NCBI RefSeq assembly: GCF_039531165.1
Contig: NZ_BAAAPN010000034.1
Span: 124,001-188,000, forward strand
Reading direction: 5' to 3'
Length of the DNA stretch: 64,000 nt
DNA from: Nostocoides_A vanveenii
Lineage (GTDB): Bacteria; Actinomycetota; Actinomycetes; Actinomycetales; Dermatophilaceae
In this document: positions 35,639 through 43,684 of the stretch, piece by piece
How the letters are laid out: each line of letters opens with the position of its first letter
How positions within the stretch are numbered: the first letter of the stretch is position 1
Notes under the pieces: generated by a model
What the model was told of the DNA's origin: nothing
Database searches by the model: none
What the model saw: the letters and a program-made list of their open reading frames with translations, nothing else
Translations under genes and position numbers: made by a program

Positions 35639-37036
35639 TCACTCCCCCGGCCCGTATGCCGTGCGGATGGCCCGCGCGGCCCGCCGGCCCGAGCCGATGA
35701 CCGCCGGAATGCCCACCCCGTCGTATGCCGCGCCGGCCACCTCGAGCCCGTCGATCTCGCCGATCGCCTTGCGCACCAGCGCAATCCGGTCGAGGTGGCC
35801 GACGGCATACTGCGGGAGGGCGCCGCCCCAACGCTGGACGTGCGCATCGAGCGGGTCCGGGAGGGCGCCCGCGATCGCGCGCAGATCGGCGAGCGCACGC
35901 GCGGCCAGGGTGCGGTCGTCGACCTGGAGAGCGGCCTCTTCGCGGTGGCGCCCGAGCGAGGCGCGGACATACGCGGTCTCGGGCGCCGCGTCGGCCAGCC
36001 ATCCCCACTTCTGGGAACTGAAGGTGCTCGCCTTGATGGCGCGTCCTTCGACGGGTGGCACGAGGAAGCCCGAGCCGGGCAAGGCCGGCATCGCCACGCG
36101 CGGGAAGGCGAAGGTGACGATGGCCATGGACGCCGTCTCGATGGCGGCCAACTCGTGGGCGGCCGAGGGCGCGACCGGTCCCAGCAGGCGCCGCGCGGGC
36201 GCCGGCGGGAGCGCGAGGATAACCGCGTCGGCGGTGATGACCTCGGGGGCGATCGTTGGTCCGGCGACGATTTCCCAGCCCGCGACGGCGCGGCGCACCT
36301 CCCGGACAACGGCCCCGGTGCGGATCCGCCCGCCGCGCTTGGCGATCGCATCGGCGAGAAGTTCGGGCAGCACGCCGACTCCCCCGTCTATGCCGATGAA
36401 GGCCGATTGCGCTGGGGCCGAAGGTGATTCGGGCGTGGGCGGGGAGGAATCCAGCAACGGGTCGCTAGACAGTGCCTTGGCGTGGATGGCCGGGACCGCG
36501 GCAGCCAGTGAGATCTGCCGAGCGTCGCCGGCATACACACCGCCGAGCAGTGGGTCGACGAGCCGGTCGACCACCTCATCGCCAAGGGCCGCCGCGACGT
36601 AGTCACCGACGCTGACGTCACGAGTCGGAGCCGGCGGAACGAGGGCAGCCCGCAGCCGTTCCATGCCCTGCGCGCTGAGGATCCCGGTCGCGTCAGCCGG
36701 GCGCCGTGGAACCCCCATCAGTGAACCTGGCGGCAACGGGTGCAGCGCCCCGTGGGACCAGACGGAAGCAGCGGTCGTCGCGGGGATCACGAGCCGTTGG
36801 CCGGCGCCTATCTCGGCAATCAGCTCGCGCGCCTCGGGGCGAACGGCGAGCATCGATTCGGCGCCGACGTCAACCAGGCGCCCACCGACGACCTCCTGAC
36901 GCAACTTGCCGCCGACGCGATCGCTCCCGTCGAGCACGAGCACCTCGCTGTCGGCTTCAGAAGCGCTCACTAACTCCCACGCGGCAGCCAGACCGGCTAG
37001 GCCACCACCGACGATAACGATCCGGTACACCCGCAC
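35639..37036 (-). CDS. cgoX: Coproporphyrinogen III oxidase (HemY/CgoX type)
   Basis: A 465-residue FAD enzyme of the HemY group. The N-terminal Rossmann loop VIVGGGLAGLAAAWEL and RVGGKLRQE bind FAD; the C-terminal block ends with EVAGAAYDGVGIPAVIGSGR. In Gram-positive lineages with hemQ this enzyme oxidises coproporphyrinogen III to coproporphyrin III rather than acting on protoporphyrinogen. GTG 37036 begins right before the Rossmann strand. It is divergent from the DUF4349 gene. Confidence 0.92.
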   Translation of the reverse strand: MRVYRIVIVGGGLAGLAAAWELVSASEADSEVLVLDGSDRVGGKLRQEVVGGRLVDVGAESMLAVRPEARELIAEIGAGQRLVIPATTAASVWSHGALHPLPPGSLMGVPRRPADATGILSAQGMERLRAALVPPAPTRDVSVGDYVAAALGDEVVDRLVDPLLGGVYAGDARQISLAAAVPAIHAKALSSDPLLDSSPPTPESPSAPAQSAFIGIDGGVGVLPELLADAIAKRGGRIRTGAVVREVRRAVAGWEIVAGPTIAPEVITADAVILALPPAPARRLLGPVAPSAAHELAAIETASMAIVTFAFPRVAMPALPGSGFLVPPVEGRAIKASTFSSQKWGWLADAAPETAYVRASLGRHREEAALQVDDRTLAARALADLRAIAGALPDPLDAHVQRWGGALPQYAVGHLDRIALVRKAIGEIDGLEVAGAAYDGVGIPAVIGSGRRAARAIRTAYGPGE

Positions 37037-37112
37037 AACTTATGTCGCGACCGGGGAACGGCCACCGGCAGGGTGACGTCGCAGGGCGAAGCACCGATCC
37101 CAGGAGCAACCG

Positions 37113-38072
37113 ATGATGACGTCGCGAATCGCCCGCGCAACCCTGGCCCTCAGCCTCGCCGGCACGATCGGCATCCTCGGCGGATGCAGCGGCGGCGGTA
37201 GCAGTGGAGCGGTCGCTACGAGCGGGGCGGCCGGGCCCGCGCCGGCCGAGGTGGGCGTGGCACGCGGCGCCGCGGGCGACAAGGCCGAATCGTCGAGCGT
37301 CGCAGTCGATGCGCAGAAGTTGACCCGCACGGCGACGCTCTCCCTACAAGTCGACGACGTCGGCAAGGCGACCGCGCAGGTGCGAGCCATCAATGTTGCT
37401 GCTGCCGGCTACGTGCTCTCGGAGAACATCGGCACGACCGGGACCGAGACCGACGAGCGGGCTGGGATCAGCCCGACAACCTATGCGGCACTGGTGATTT
37501 CGGTGCCCACAGACAAATTGGATGCCACGCTGGACGAGCTCCAGCGCATCGGGACAGTCCTCGATCGGCGCAGCCAGACCGAGAATGTCACCGGCGAGTA
37601 TGTCGACGTCCAAGCCCGCGTCGTCACGATGAAGAAGTCCGTCGCGCGCATCCAGGACCTCATCGACAAGACCGACGACATCGACCAACTCGTGAAACTC
37701 GAACGCGAACTCTCCAGCCGCCAGGCCGAACTCGAGGCCATTGAGGCGCGACTGCAGGAACTGGATCGCAGCACCTCGCGCAGCCCGATCACCATCAACC
37801 TGACGACCGATCCCAGCCTGATCGACAGCGCCCTGTCCAACCCAGCGACGGGCTTCACCGGCGGGTTGAAGGCGGGCTGGAAGGCCTTCGTCGGCTCGCT
37901 CGCCGCGCTCTTCACGATCGTCGGCGCGGTCTTGCCGTTCGCGCTGCTCGGCGCCGTGCTCGCCGTGCCGATTGTCTACATCCGGCGTCGCCTGCAGGCC
38001 CGCCGGGCGGCCCGGCCGCCCAAGGTTACCCAGCGCAACACTTCGGCCCCCCTGCCGGACCCGATGGCGTGA
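37113..38072 (+). CDS. DUF4349 domain lipoprotein
   Basis: A 319-residue envelope protein: lipobox signal (LAGTIGILGGC), a flexible Gly/Ala/Ser segment, a beta domain (TRTATLSLQVDDVGKA), a coiled-coil hairpin of about 60 residues (IDQLVKLERELSSRQAELE) and one C-terminal membrane span followed by an Arg-rich tail. Function unknown; the architecture is that of a membrane-bound envelope factor. AGGAGCAACCG precedes the paired ATGATG. It splits the haem genes, lying on the opposite strand between cgoX and hemE. Confidence 0.87.
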   Translation: MMTSRIARATLALSLAGTIGILGGCSGGGSSGAVATSGAAGPAPAEVGVARGAAGDKAESSSVAVDAQKLTRTATLSLQVDDVGKATAQVRAINVAAAGYVLSENIGTTGTETDERAGISPTTYAALVISVPTDKLDATLDELQRIGTVLDRRSQTENVTGEYVDVQARVVTMKKSVARIQDLIDKTDDIDQLVKLERELSSRQAELEAIEARLQELDRSTSRSPITINLTTDPSLIDSALSNPATGFTGGLKAGWKAFVGSLAALFTIVGAVLPFALLGAVLAVPIVYIRRRLQARRAARPPKVTQRNTSAPLPDPMA

Positions 38073-38156
38073 GTGGCGCACCCGGCACCCACGCCGGCGC
38101 CGGCCCACGCACCCACTCCGGCGCCGCGCCCAGGCGCGGAGGGCTGATCGCCGGCG

Positions 38157-39215
38157 TCAGCGCACGCCGGCCTCGTGGACCAGCGCGACCAGTCGCGTCA
38201 GCACATCGGGGTCGGTCTCGGGCAGGACGCCGTGGCCCAGATTGAAGATGTGCCCTGGCGCGGACGCACCTTCGGCGAGGATGCGACGCGTCTCGCGCTC
38301 GAGTGCCTCCCACGGCGCGAAGAGCAGCGCCGGGTCGAGGTTGCCTTGCACGGCATACGATCTGCCGAGGCGAGCGATGGCGTCGGGCAGGGCGACACGA
38401 TAGTCGACGCCGACCACGTCGGCACCGGCCGCTGCCAACGACGGCAGCAGCTCACCGGTCCCGACGCCGAAGTGGATCCGAGGCACGCCGAGCTCGCCCA
38501 CGCTCGCCAACACGGCGGCCGAGTGCGGCTGGACGAACTTCTCATAGTCCGCTCGCGACAGCGCGCCGGCCCACGAGTCGAAGAGCTGCACGACCGAGGC
38601 GCCCGCCTCGACCTGCACCCTTAAGAACGCTGCCGAGATCTGAGCAAGCCTGGCGCACAACGCATTCCACAGATCCGGATCGCCATGCATGAGCGCCTTG
38701 GTGCGCAGGTGATTGCGACTTGGGCCGCCCTCGACCAGATAGCTCGCCAGCGTGAAGGGCGCGCCCGCAAACCCGATCAGCGGCGTTGCACCCAGCTCCG
38801 CGACGAGCAAAAGCACGGAATCCCGGATGTCAGGAATCGCGTCGGCGGTCAGTTCGGGCAGGCGTGCCAGGTCGCCCCAGGTGCGAATCGGATCGGCGAC
38901 TACCGGCCCGACACCCGGCACGATGTCGATATCGAGGCCGACGGCCGCGACCGGAACGACGATGTCGGAGAAGAAAATTGCCGCATCCACCCCATGTCGA
39001 CGCACGGGTTGCAGGGTGATCTCGGCGACCAGGTCGGGACGCCGACAACTCTCCAGCATCGGGATGCCGGCCCGGACGGTGCGGTATTCCGGAAGTGACC
39101 GTCCGGCCTGACGCATGAACCACACCGGCGTGTGCGGCACGCTCTCGCGATGCGCCGCGCGCACCAGCGGCGACTGCATCAGGGCAGGCGAGGACGGGCC
39201 GGTCGCAAGGGTCAT
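38157..39215 (-). CDS. hemE: Uroporphyrinogen decarboxylase
   Basis: A 352-residue enzyme making coproporphyrinogen III, the substrate of cgoX. The active-site loop PVWFMRQAGRSLPEYR is near residue 25; FSDIVVPVAAVGLDIDIVP, GFAGAPFTLASYLVEGG and a late FNLGHGVLPETDP are all present. ATG 39215 fits the family start. Same strand as cgoX and hemQ. Confidence 0.95.
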   Translation of the reverse strand: MTLATGPSSPALMQSPLVRAAHRESVPHTPVWFMRQAGRSLPEYRTVRAGIPMLESCRRPDLVAEITLQPVRRHGVDAAIFFSDIVVPVAAVGLDIDIVPGVGPVVADPIRTWGDLARLPELTADAIPDIRDSVLLLVAELGATPLIGFAGAPFTLASYLVEGGPSRNHLRTKALMHGDPDLWNALCARLAQISAAFLRVQVEAGASVVQLFDSWAGALSRADYEKFVQPHSAAVLASVGELGVPRIHFGVGTGELLPSLAAAGADVVGVDYRVALPDAIARLGRSYAVQGNLDPALLFAPWEALERETRRILAEGASAPGHIFNLGHGVLPETDPDVLTRLVALVHEAGVR

Positions 39216-39286
39216 GATGCGATCGTATGGCGGCCCGCTCGCCGGGCCGCACGACCCTCCGGCCGGCGCGCCTCGTGACCGATCCG

Positions 39287-39530
39287 TCACGTCATCGAGG
39301 TGGCCGGCCGTGCCGCGCCCTGGACAGGCGCGCGACGTCGCGCGCCGATGGCGGCCTGCCGTGCGGACAACGCCGCCCGAGCCGTATGGACGCCCTCACC
39401 CGTCAAGCGGTAATAGCGGCGTCGGGGTCGGCCGGCGGCGCTCGCATCGACGTCTTCCCAGTCGCTTGTCAGCCACCCGACGCCCTCCAGCCGCGCAAGG
39501 ATCGTGAATTGACCCGCCGGCCGTGTCGAA
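39287..39530 (-). pseudogene. PadR-type regulator fragment, 5' half missing
   Basis: About 80 residues match the C-terminal half of a PadR winged-helix regulator: LARLEGVGWLTSDWED and AGRPRRRYYRLTGEGVHTAR. The first half of the DNA-binding domain is absent. The reading frame continues upstream into the tandem repeat at 39525-39614 and only finds an artificial start there. The gene has been cut at the repeat boundary and is probably dead. It lies between hemE and an EamA transporter, both on the same strand. Confidence 0.7.
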
Positions 39531-39614
39531 TCGGCCTTTCGACGGGGTCGAACCGGCCTTTCGACGGGGTCGAACCGGCCTTTCGACGGGGTCGAACCGG
39601 CCTGTCGAGGGGGT
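39525..39614. repeat. 22-bp tandem repeat, GTCGAG/GGCC family (4 units)
   Basis: Four head-to-tail 22-bp units with core CCGGCCTTTCGACGGGGTCG; the last is diverged (CCTGTCGAGG). Directly borders the PadR fragment and the EamA stop. Related to the other intergenic clusters by the GTCGA...GGCC pattern. Confidence 0.88.
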
Positions 39615-39623
39615 CGCATCGCG

Positions 39624-40451
39624 TCAGGCGCCGGCGATGAGCGCCACGCCGGCCATCGTCAACGCGACCCCCGCAAGTTGGACCCGGCGCAAGCGCTCGT
39701 GGAGCACGGCATACGCCAAGACCGCGGTGACCACGGGATAGAGCGAGCCAAGCACGGCCGCGATGCTGACATACCCGCGCGTCGCGGCCAGGCCGAAGAG
39801 CGCGTTCGCCACCAGGTCGGCGAGGCCGACGAAGACGAGCACCGGCAGGTCGGCGCCCGTCATACCGCCAGCGCGCCGCAGCACCAAGGCGGCCAGCCCG
39901 AAGAGCGAGACCGACGTCAACCGCATCAGCCACAGGGTGTCGACGACGGAGTCAGCACTGCCGGCGTGGATCGAAAACAACCCCACGCCGAAGCCCGCTC
40001 CGGCCGCCGACGCGAGCACCACCGGCCGCCGGGACACGGCGCCCTCGAGCTCCGGCCCGGACGCGAGCAGCACACCCGAGATCGCGACCATGATGCCCAC
40101 CCAGGCGAGCAGCGCCGGCTGCTCCCCCGAGGCAACTCCGAGAATCACCGGCACGACCACCCCGAGCGATGCGATCGGTGCCACGACTCCCATGGTTCCG
40201 GTGCTCAGTGCCGCATAAAAGCAGACCAGCGCTCCCGACCCGGAAACCCCGGCGAGGACCGCCCACAGTGGCCAGTTGCCGGATGCGAAATGGGGAGTGC
40301 GCAGGCATACCGCAATCGTCATCGCGAGCAGGCCGATGGCCTGCGACCACCCGACCACGGCCGCAGCCGGGCGGGTCTTGGCCTTGACTCCCGCGACGAA
40401 ATCTGATGTCCCCCAGACCAGGGAGGACGCGAGCGCGAGCAGGGTGAACAC
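39624..40451 (-). CDS. EamA (DMT superfamily) transporter
   Basis: A 275-residue drug/metabolite transporter with ten hydrophobic segments in two EamA halves; the first half begins with ASSLVWGTSDFVAG, the second with the ASAAGAGFGVGLFSIHAG segment and ends with LGSLYPVVTAVLAYAVLHER, the typical EamA motif. Substrate unknown; many export amino acids or metabolites. GTG 40451 is the start. Confidence 0.9.
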   Translation of the reverse strand: MFTLLALASSLVWGTSDFVAGVKAKTRPAAAVVGWSQAIGLLAMTIAVCLRTPHFASGNWPLWAVLAGVSGSGALVCFYAALSTGTMGVVAPIASLGVVVPVILGVASGEQPALLAWVGIMVAISGVLLASGPELEGAVSRRPVVLASAAGAGFGVGLFSIHAGSADSVVDTLWLMRLTSVSLFGLAALVLRRAGGMTGADLPVLVFVGLADLVANALFGLAATRGYVSIAAVLGSLYPVVTAVLAYAVLHERLRRVQLAGVALTMAGVALIAGA

Positions 40452-40561
40452 CGTGGCACCCTAGCGAGCCGGACCCGCAGCCTGTCCCGGCACCCATGGA
40501 CACGACTCCCCGGATTTGGCGGTTCCGCGGGAAACTCGCGCGCAGCGCCTACGCTCCCCAT

Positions 40562-41143
40562 GTGGCCACCCGCACCAAGACACCGTCCGCGCAGGACTCA
40601 TTTGCGCAGGCGCTCGAGTCCTTGCGCCGCGTCGCCACGCGCCCCGAGATCCGCCTGACCGAGGTCCCCGCGCCCGCGCGCATCGCCCCGTATGCCGTTG
40701 CCCTCACTGGCGAAGTCATCCCTGGCGGCGATGAGGACGACCTCGCGTCGGGCCGCTTCGTGCTGCTGCACGACCCGTCCTGTCCCGAGCCGTGGGGCGG
40801 CGCCTGGCGGGCGGTGACCTTCGCCCGTGCCGAGCTCGAGCCGGAGATGGGCGCGGACCCCTTGCTCGGCGAGGTCGGCTGGTCTTGGCTGACCGAACAA
40901 CTGGCTGGCTACGGACTGCGATTCGTCGCCGAGGCCGGCACTGTGACCCGGGTGATTTCGGAGAGTTTCGGGGCGATGGGCGATCGCGATCCGAGTGTCG
41001 AGATCGAGATCCGGGCCTCGTGGACGCCGCTGGGCGACGACCACGGCGACCACCTCCTCGCCTGGTGCGATGTGCTGTGCACCATCGCCGGACTGCCCCC
41101 GCTGCCCGAAGGCGTGGTGGCGCTCCCGGGTCGACGGCGGTAG
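40562..41143 (+). CDS. DUF3000 family protein
   Basis: A 193-residue actinobacterial protein of unknown function. Conserved stretches include ARIAPYAVALTGEV, GRFVLLHDPSCPEPWGG, FARAELEPEMGADPLLGEV and a C-terminal LLAWCDVLCTIAGLPPLP. It is soluble with no motifs that name a reaction. GTG 40562 is preferred from the family's N-terminus; the frame stays open to an ATG at 40496. It precedes RNase D by 7 bp, an association conserved widely in Actinobacteria and perhaps functional. Confidence 0.85.
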   Translation: MATRTKTPSAQDSFAQALESLRRVATRPEIRLTEVPAPARIAPYAVALTGEVIPGGDEDDLASGRFVLLHDPSCPEPWGGAWRAVTFARAELEPEMGADPLLGEVGWSWLTEQLAGYGLRFVAEAGTVTRVISESFGAMGDRDPSVEIEIRASWTPLGDDHGDHLLAWCDVLCTIAGLPPLPEGVVALPGRRR

Positions 41144-41150
41144 GCCGCCG

Positions 41151-42356
41151 ATGACCGACATCGTGCCTGCGGGCGTCCCGCTGGACACGCCCGCCGACGG
41201 GCTGCCCGATCTGATCGACTCCGAGCGCAGCCTCGCGGCCGCGGCCGCCGATCTCGCCGGCGGCGTCGGGCCGGTTGCCATGGACGCGGAGCGCGCGTCG
41301 GGCTACCGCTTTGGCCAGAAGGCCTACCTGGTCCAACTGCGCCGGGAGGGCGCCGGGACCCTGCTCGTCGATCCGGTCGCCGTGCCGGATCTGAGCCCGC
41401 TCGACGACGCGATCGGTGGGGCCGAGTGGATCCTGCACGCCGCCACCCAGGACCTCGCCTGCCTCGCCGAGGTCGGGCTGCGTCCGCGACAACTCTTCGA
41501 CACCGAACTCGCGGCGCGGCTGCTGGGCCTGCCGCGCGTCGGCCTGGCTGCGGTGGTCGAGCACTACCTCGGCCTGGTCCTGGCCAAGGAACACTCGGCG
41601 GCGGACTGGTCACAACGTCCGTTGCCGACGGCCTGGCTGCGCTATGCCGCGCTGGATGTCGAGGTGCTTGGTGAGATCCGCAATCTGATGGGCGTCGACC
41701 TGGCCCGCAGCGGCAAGGCCGAGTGGGCCCGGCAGGAGTTCGCGGCTCTCCTGGACTGGACGCCGACGGTGCGCGTCGATCCCTGGCGGCGCACCTCCGG
41801 GCTGCACAAGGTGCGCGGCGGCCGGGGCGTGGCCTTTGTCCGCGAGCTCTGGTACGAACGTGAACGCCTCGCTTCGGCCCGCGACATCGCGCCCGGGCGG
41901 CTGATCCCCGACGCCGTCCTGGTGCTCATCGCCCAGCACGCCCTCACCAGCCCCGGCACGCTGCCCACCGGCAATCGGGGGATCGGGCGCTACCAGCGCG
42001 ACTGGCTGGCCGCGATCGCCCGGGCCAAGGCCCTGCCCGACTCGCAGTTGCCGCCGACCAATCTGCCCCATGAGGGCCCGCCGCCGGCGCGCGCTTGGGC
42101 CGACAAGGATCCGCTCGCCGCGGCCCGCCTGGCTCGGACCCGCGACCTGCTCACAGCATTCGCCGAGGCGCGGACCATTCCCGTCGAGAACGTCTGCTCC
42201 CCCGAGCCCCTGCGGCGGGTGGTCTGGTCGCCTCCGGCGGACGCACCGGAGGTCGAGGCCTTCAGCGCGGCGCTCGCGGCGTATGGCGTGCGGCCCTGGC
42301 AGCGCGAGATCGTGGCGCCCATGCTGCATACGGCCTTCACCGCCGAGCAGGCGTGA
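41151..42356 (+). CDS. rnd: Ribonuclease D (HRDC domain)
   Basis: A 401-residue DEDD 3'-5' exoribonuclease involved in tRNA 3' trimming and RNA turnover. The metal acidic residues are visible in MDAERASGY (Exo I), HAATQDLACL (Exo II) and RYAALDVEVLGEI (Exo III with its Tyr). The rest matches the HRDC nucleic-acid-binding domain (RELWYERERLASARDIAPGR). ATG 41151 has no strong ribosome site and is probably coupled to DUF3000. Confidence 0.92.
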   Translation: MTDIVPAGVPLDTPADGLPDLIDSERSLAAAAADLAGGVGPVAMDAERASGYRFGQKAYLVQLRREGAGTLLVDPVAVPDLSPLDDAIGGAEWILHAATQDLACLAEVGLRPRQLFDTELAARLLGLPRVGLAAVVEHYLGLVLAKEHSAADWSQRPLPTAWLRYAALDVEVLGEIRNLMGVDLARSGKAEWARQEFAALLDWTPTVRVDPWRRTSGLHKVRGGRGVAFVRELWYERERLASARDIAPGRLIPDAVLVLIAQHALTSPGTLPTGNRGIGRYQRDWLAAIARAKALPDSQLPPTNLPHEGPPPARAWADKDPLAAARLARTRDLLTAFAEARTIPVENVCSPEPLRRVVWSPPADAPEVEAFSAALAAYGVRPWQREIVAPMLHTAFTAEQA

Positions 42357-42384
42357 GGCGACTCACCTCCTAGGTGACGAGGAG

Positions 42385-42400
42385 CTAAGCGACCGCTTAG
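42385..42400. promoter_or_regulatory. 16-bp palindromic operator upstream of fadA
   Basis: CTAAGCG-AC-CGCTTAG is a perfect inverted repeat (7-bp arms). TATGCT at 42402-42407 directly after it could be the -10 element, so a bound TetR-type repressor would block the fadA-fadB promoter. Confidence 0.65.
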
Positions 42401-42469
42401 TTATGCTCGGACGCGATGGCGCCCCTGATCGGCGCCGCACTCACATTCACACCGTGCAAGGAGGCAGGT

Positions 42470-43681
42470 ATGCCGCGCAGTCTGCGTGAGGTCGTCTTCG
42501 TCGACGGCGTCCGGACGCCCTTCGGCAAATCCGGACCCAAGGGGATCTATGCCGAGACCCGGGCCGACGATCTGGTCATCAAGTGCATCCGCGAGTTGCT
42601 GCGGCGCCACCCCGAGCTGCCACCGGAGAAGGTCGAGGAGGTCGCGATCGCGGCCACCACACAGATCGGCGATCAGGGCCTGACGCTCGGCCGGACCGCG
42701 GCCCTGCTATCCGGCCTGCCGAAGACGGTGCCGGGCTACAGCATCGACCGGATGTGCGCCGGCGCGATGACCGCGGTCGCGTCAACGGCCGGTCAGATCG
42801 CCTTCGGCGCCATCGACATCGCCATCGCCGGTGGCGTGGAGCACATGGGCCGCCACCCCATGGGCGAGGGCGTCGACCCCAACCCGCGGATCGTCGCCGA
42901 GAAGCTCGTCGACCCGTCGGCGCTGGTGATGGGCAAGACCGCCGAGAACCTGCACGACCGCTACCCGCAGCTGACCAAGGAACGGTCGGACGCCTTCGCG
43001 GTCGCCTCGCAGGACAAGCTCGCCGCGGCCTACCAGGCCGGCAAGATCCAGCCGGACCTCGTGCCGGTCGCGACCCGCAGCGCCGAGAAGGGCTACGGCC
43101 TCGCCGTGACCGACGAGCCGCCGCGCCCCGGCACCACCGTGGAGGACCTTGGTGCGCTCAAGACGCCCTTCCGGGCGCACGGTCGGGTGACCGCCGGCAA
43201 TGCGGCCGGCATCAACGACGGGGCGACCGCCTGCCTGCTCGCCGCGGAGGACACCGCCAAGGAGTTGGGGCTGCCCGTCCGGATGCGCCTGGTCGAGTTC
43301 GCCTTCGTCGGCGTCGAGCCTGAGGTCATGGGCATCGGCCCGGTCCCGGCGACCGAGAAGGCCCTCGCCAAGGCCGGCCTGACCATCGAGGACATCGGGC
43401 TCTTCGAGCTCAACGAGGCCTTCGCCGTGCAGGTCCTCGCCTTCCTCGACCACTTCGGCATCGCCGACGACGACCCGCGTGTCAACCCGTATGGCGGCGC
43501 GATCGCGACCGGACACCCTCTCGCCTCGAGCGGGGTGCGGCTGATGACGCAGCTCGCCCACCACTTCGAGGCCCACCCCGAGGTGCGCTACGGCCTGACC
43601 GCGATGTGCATCGGCCTCGGCATGGGCGGTGCCGTCATCTGGGAGAACCCCAACCACGCCGACTACGGGAAAGAGGCTTAA
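42470..43681 (+). CDS. fadA: Acetyl-CoA acyltransferase (thiolase) of the beta-oxidation complex
   Basis: A 403-residue thiolase that cleaves 3-ketoacyl-CoA in the last step of fatty-acid beta-oxidation. The acyl-accepting Cys96 is in SIDRMCAGAM; NEAFAVQVLAF, YGGAIATGHPLASSG and the second Cys in AMCIGLGMGGA are intact. A strong AAGGAGG site precedes ATG 42470. It forms an operon with fadB (3 bp gap) and is likely controlled at the palindrome upstream. Unlike the thiolase at 4-5 kb it is complete. Confidence 0.95.
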   Translation: MPRSLREVVFVDGVRTPFGKSGPKGIYAETRADDLVIKCIRELLRRHPELPPEKVEEVAIAATTQIGDQGLTLGRTAALLSGLPKTVPGYSIDRMCAGAMTAVASTAGQIAFGAIDIAIAGGVEHMGRHPMGEGVDPNPRIVAEKLVDPSALVMGKTAENLHDRYPQLTKERSDAFAVASQDKLAAAYQAGKIQPDLVPVATRSAEKGYGLAVTDEPPRPGTTVEDLGALKTPFRAHGRVTAGNAAGINDGATACLLAAEDTAKELGLPVRMRLVEFAFVGVEPEVMGIGPVPATEKALAKAGLTIEDIGLFELNEAFAVQVLAFLDHFGIADDDPRVNPYGGAIATGHPLASSGVRLMTQLAHHFEAHPEVRYGLTAMCIGLGMGGAVIWENPNHADYGKEA

Positions 43682-43684
43682 GCC

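Noticed and set aside
34869..36008. A longer HemQ starting at 36008
   Set aside because: The extra 140 residues are out-of-frame cgoX sequence; the HemQ family starts at the ATG at 35588.
39525..39614. N-terminal extension of the PadR protein through the repeat
   Set aside because: The translated text is only the repeat (Arg/Pro-rich) and lacks the HTH helices expected in that position.
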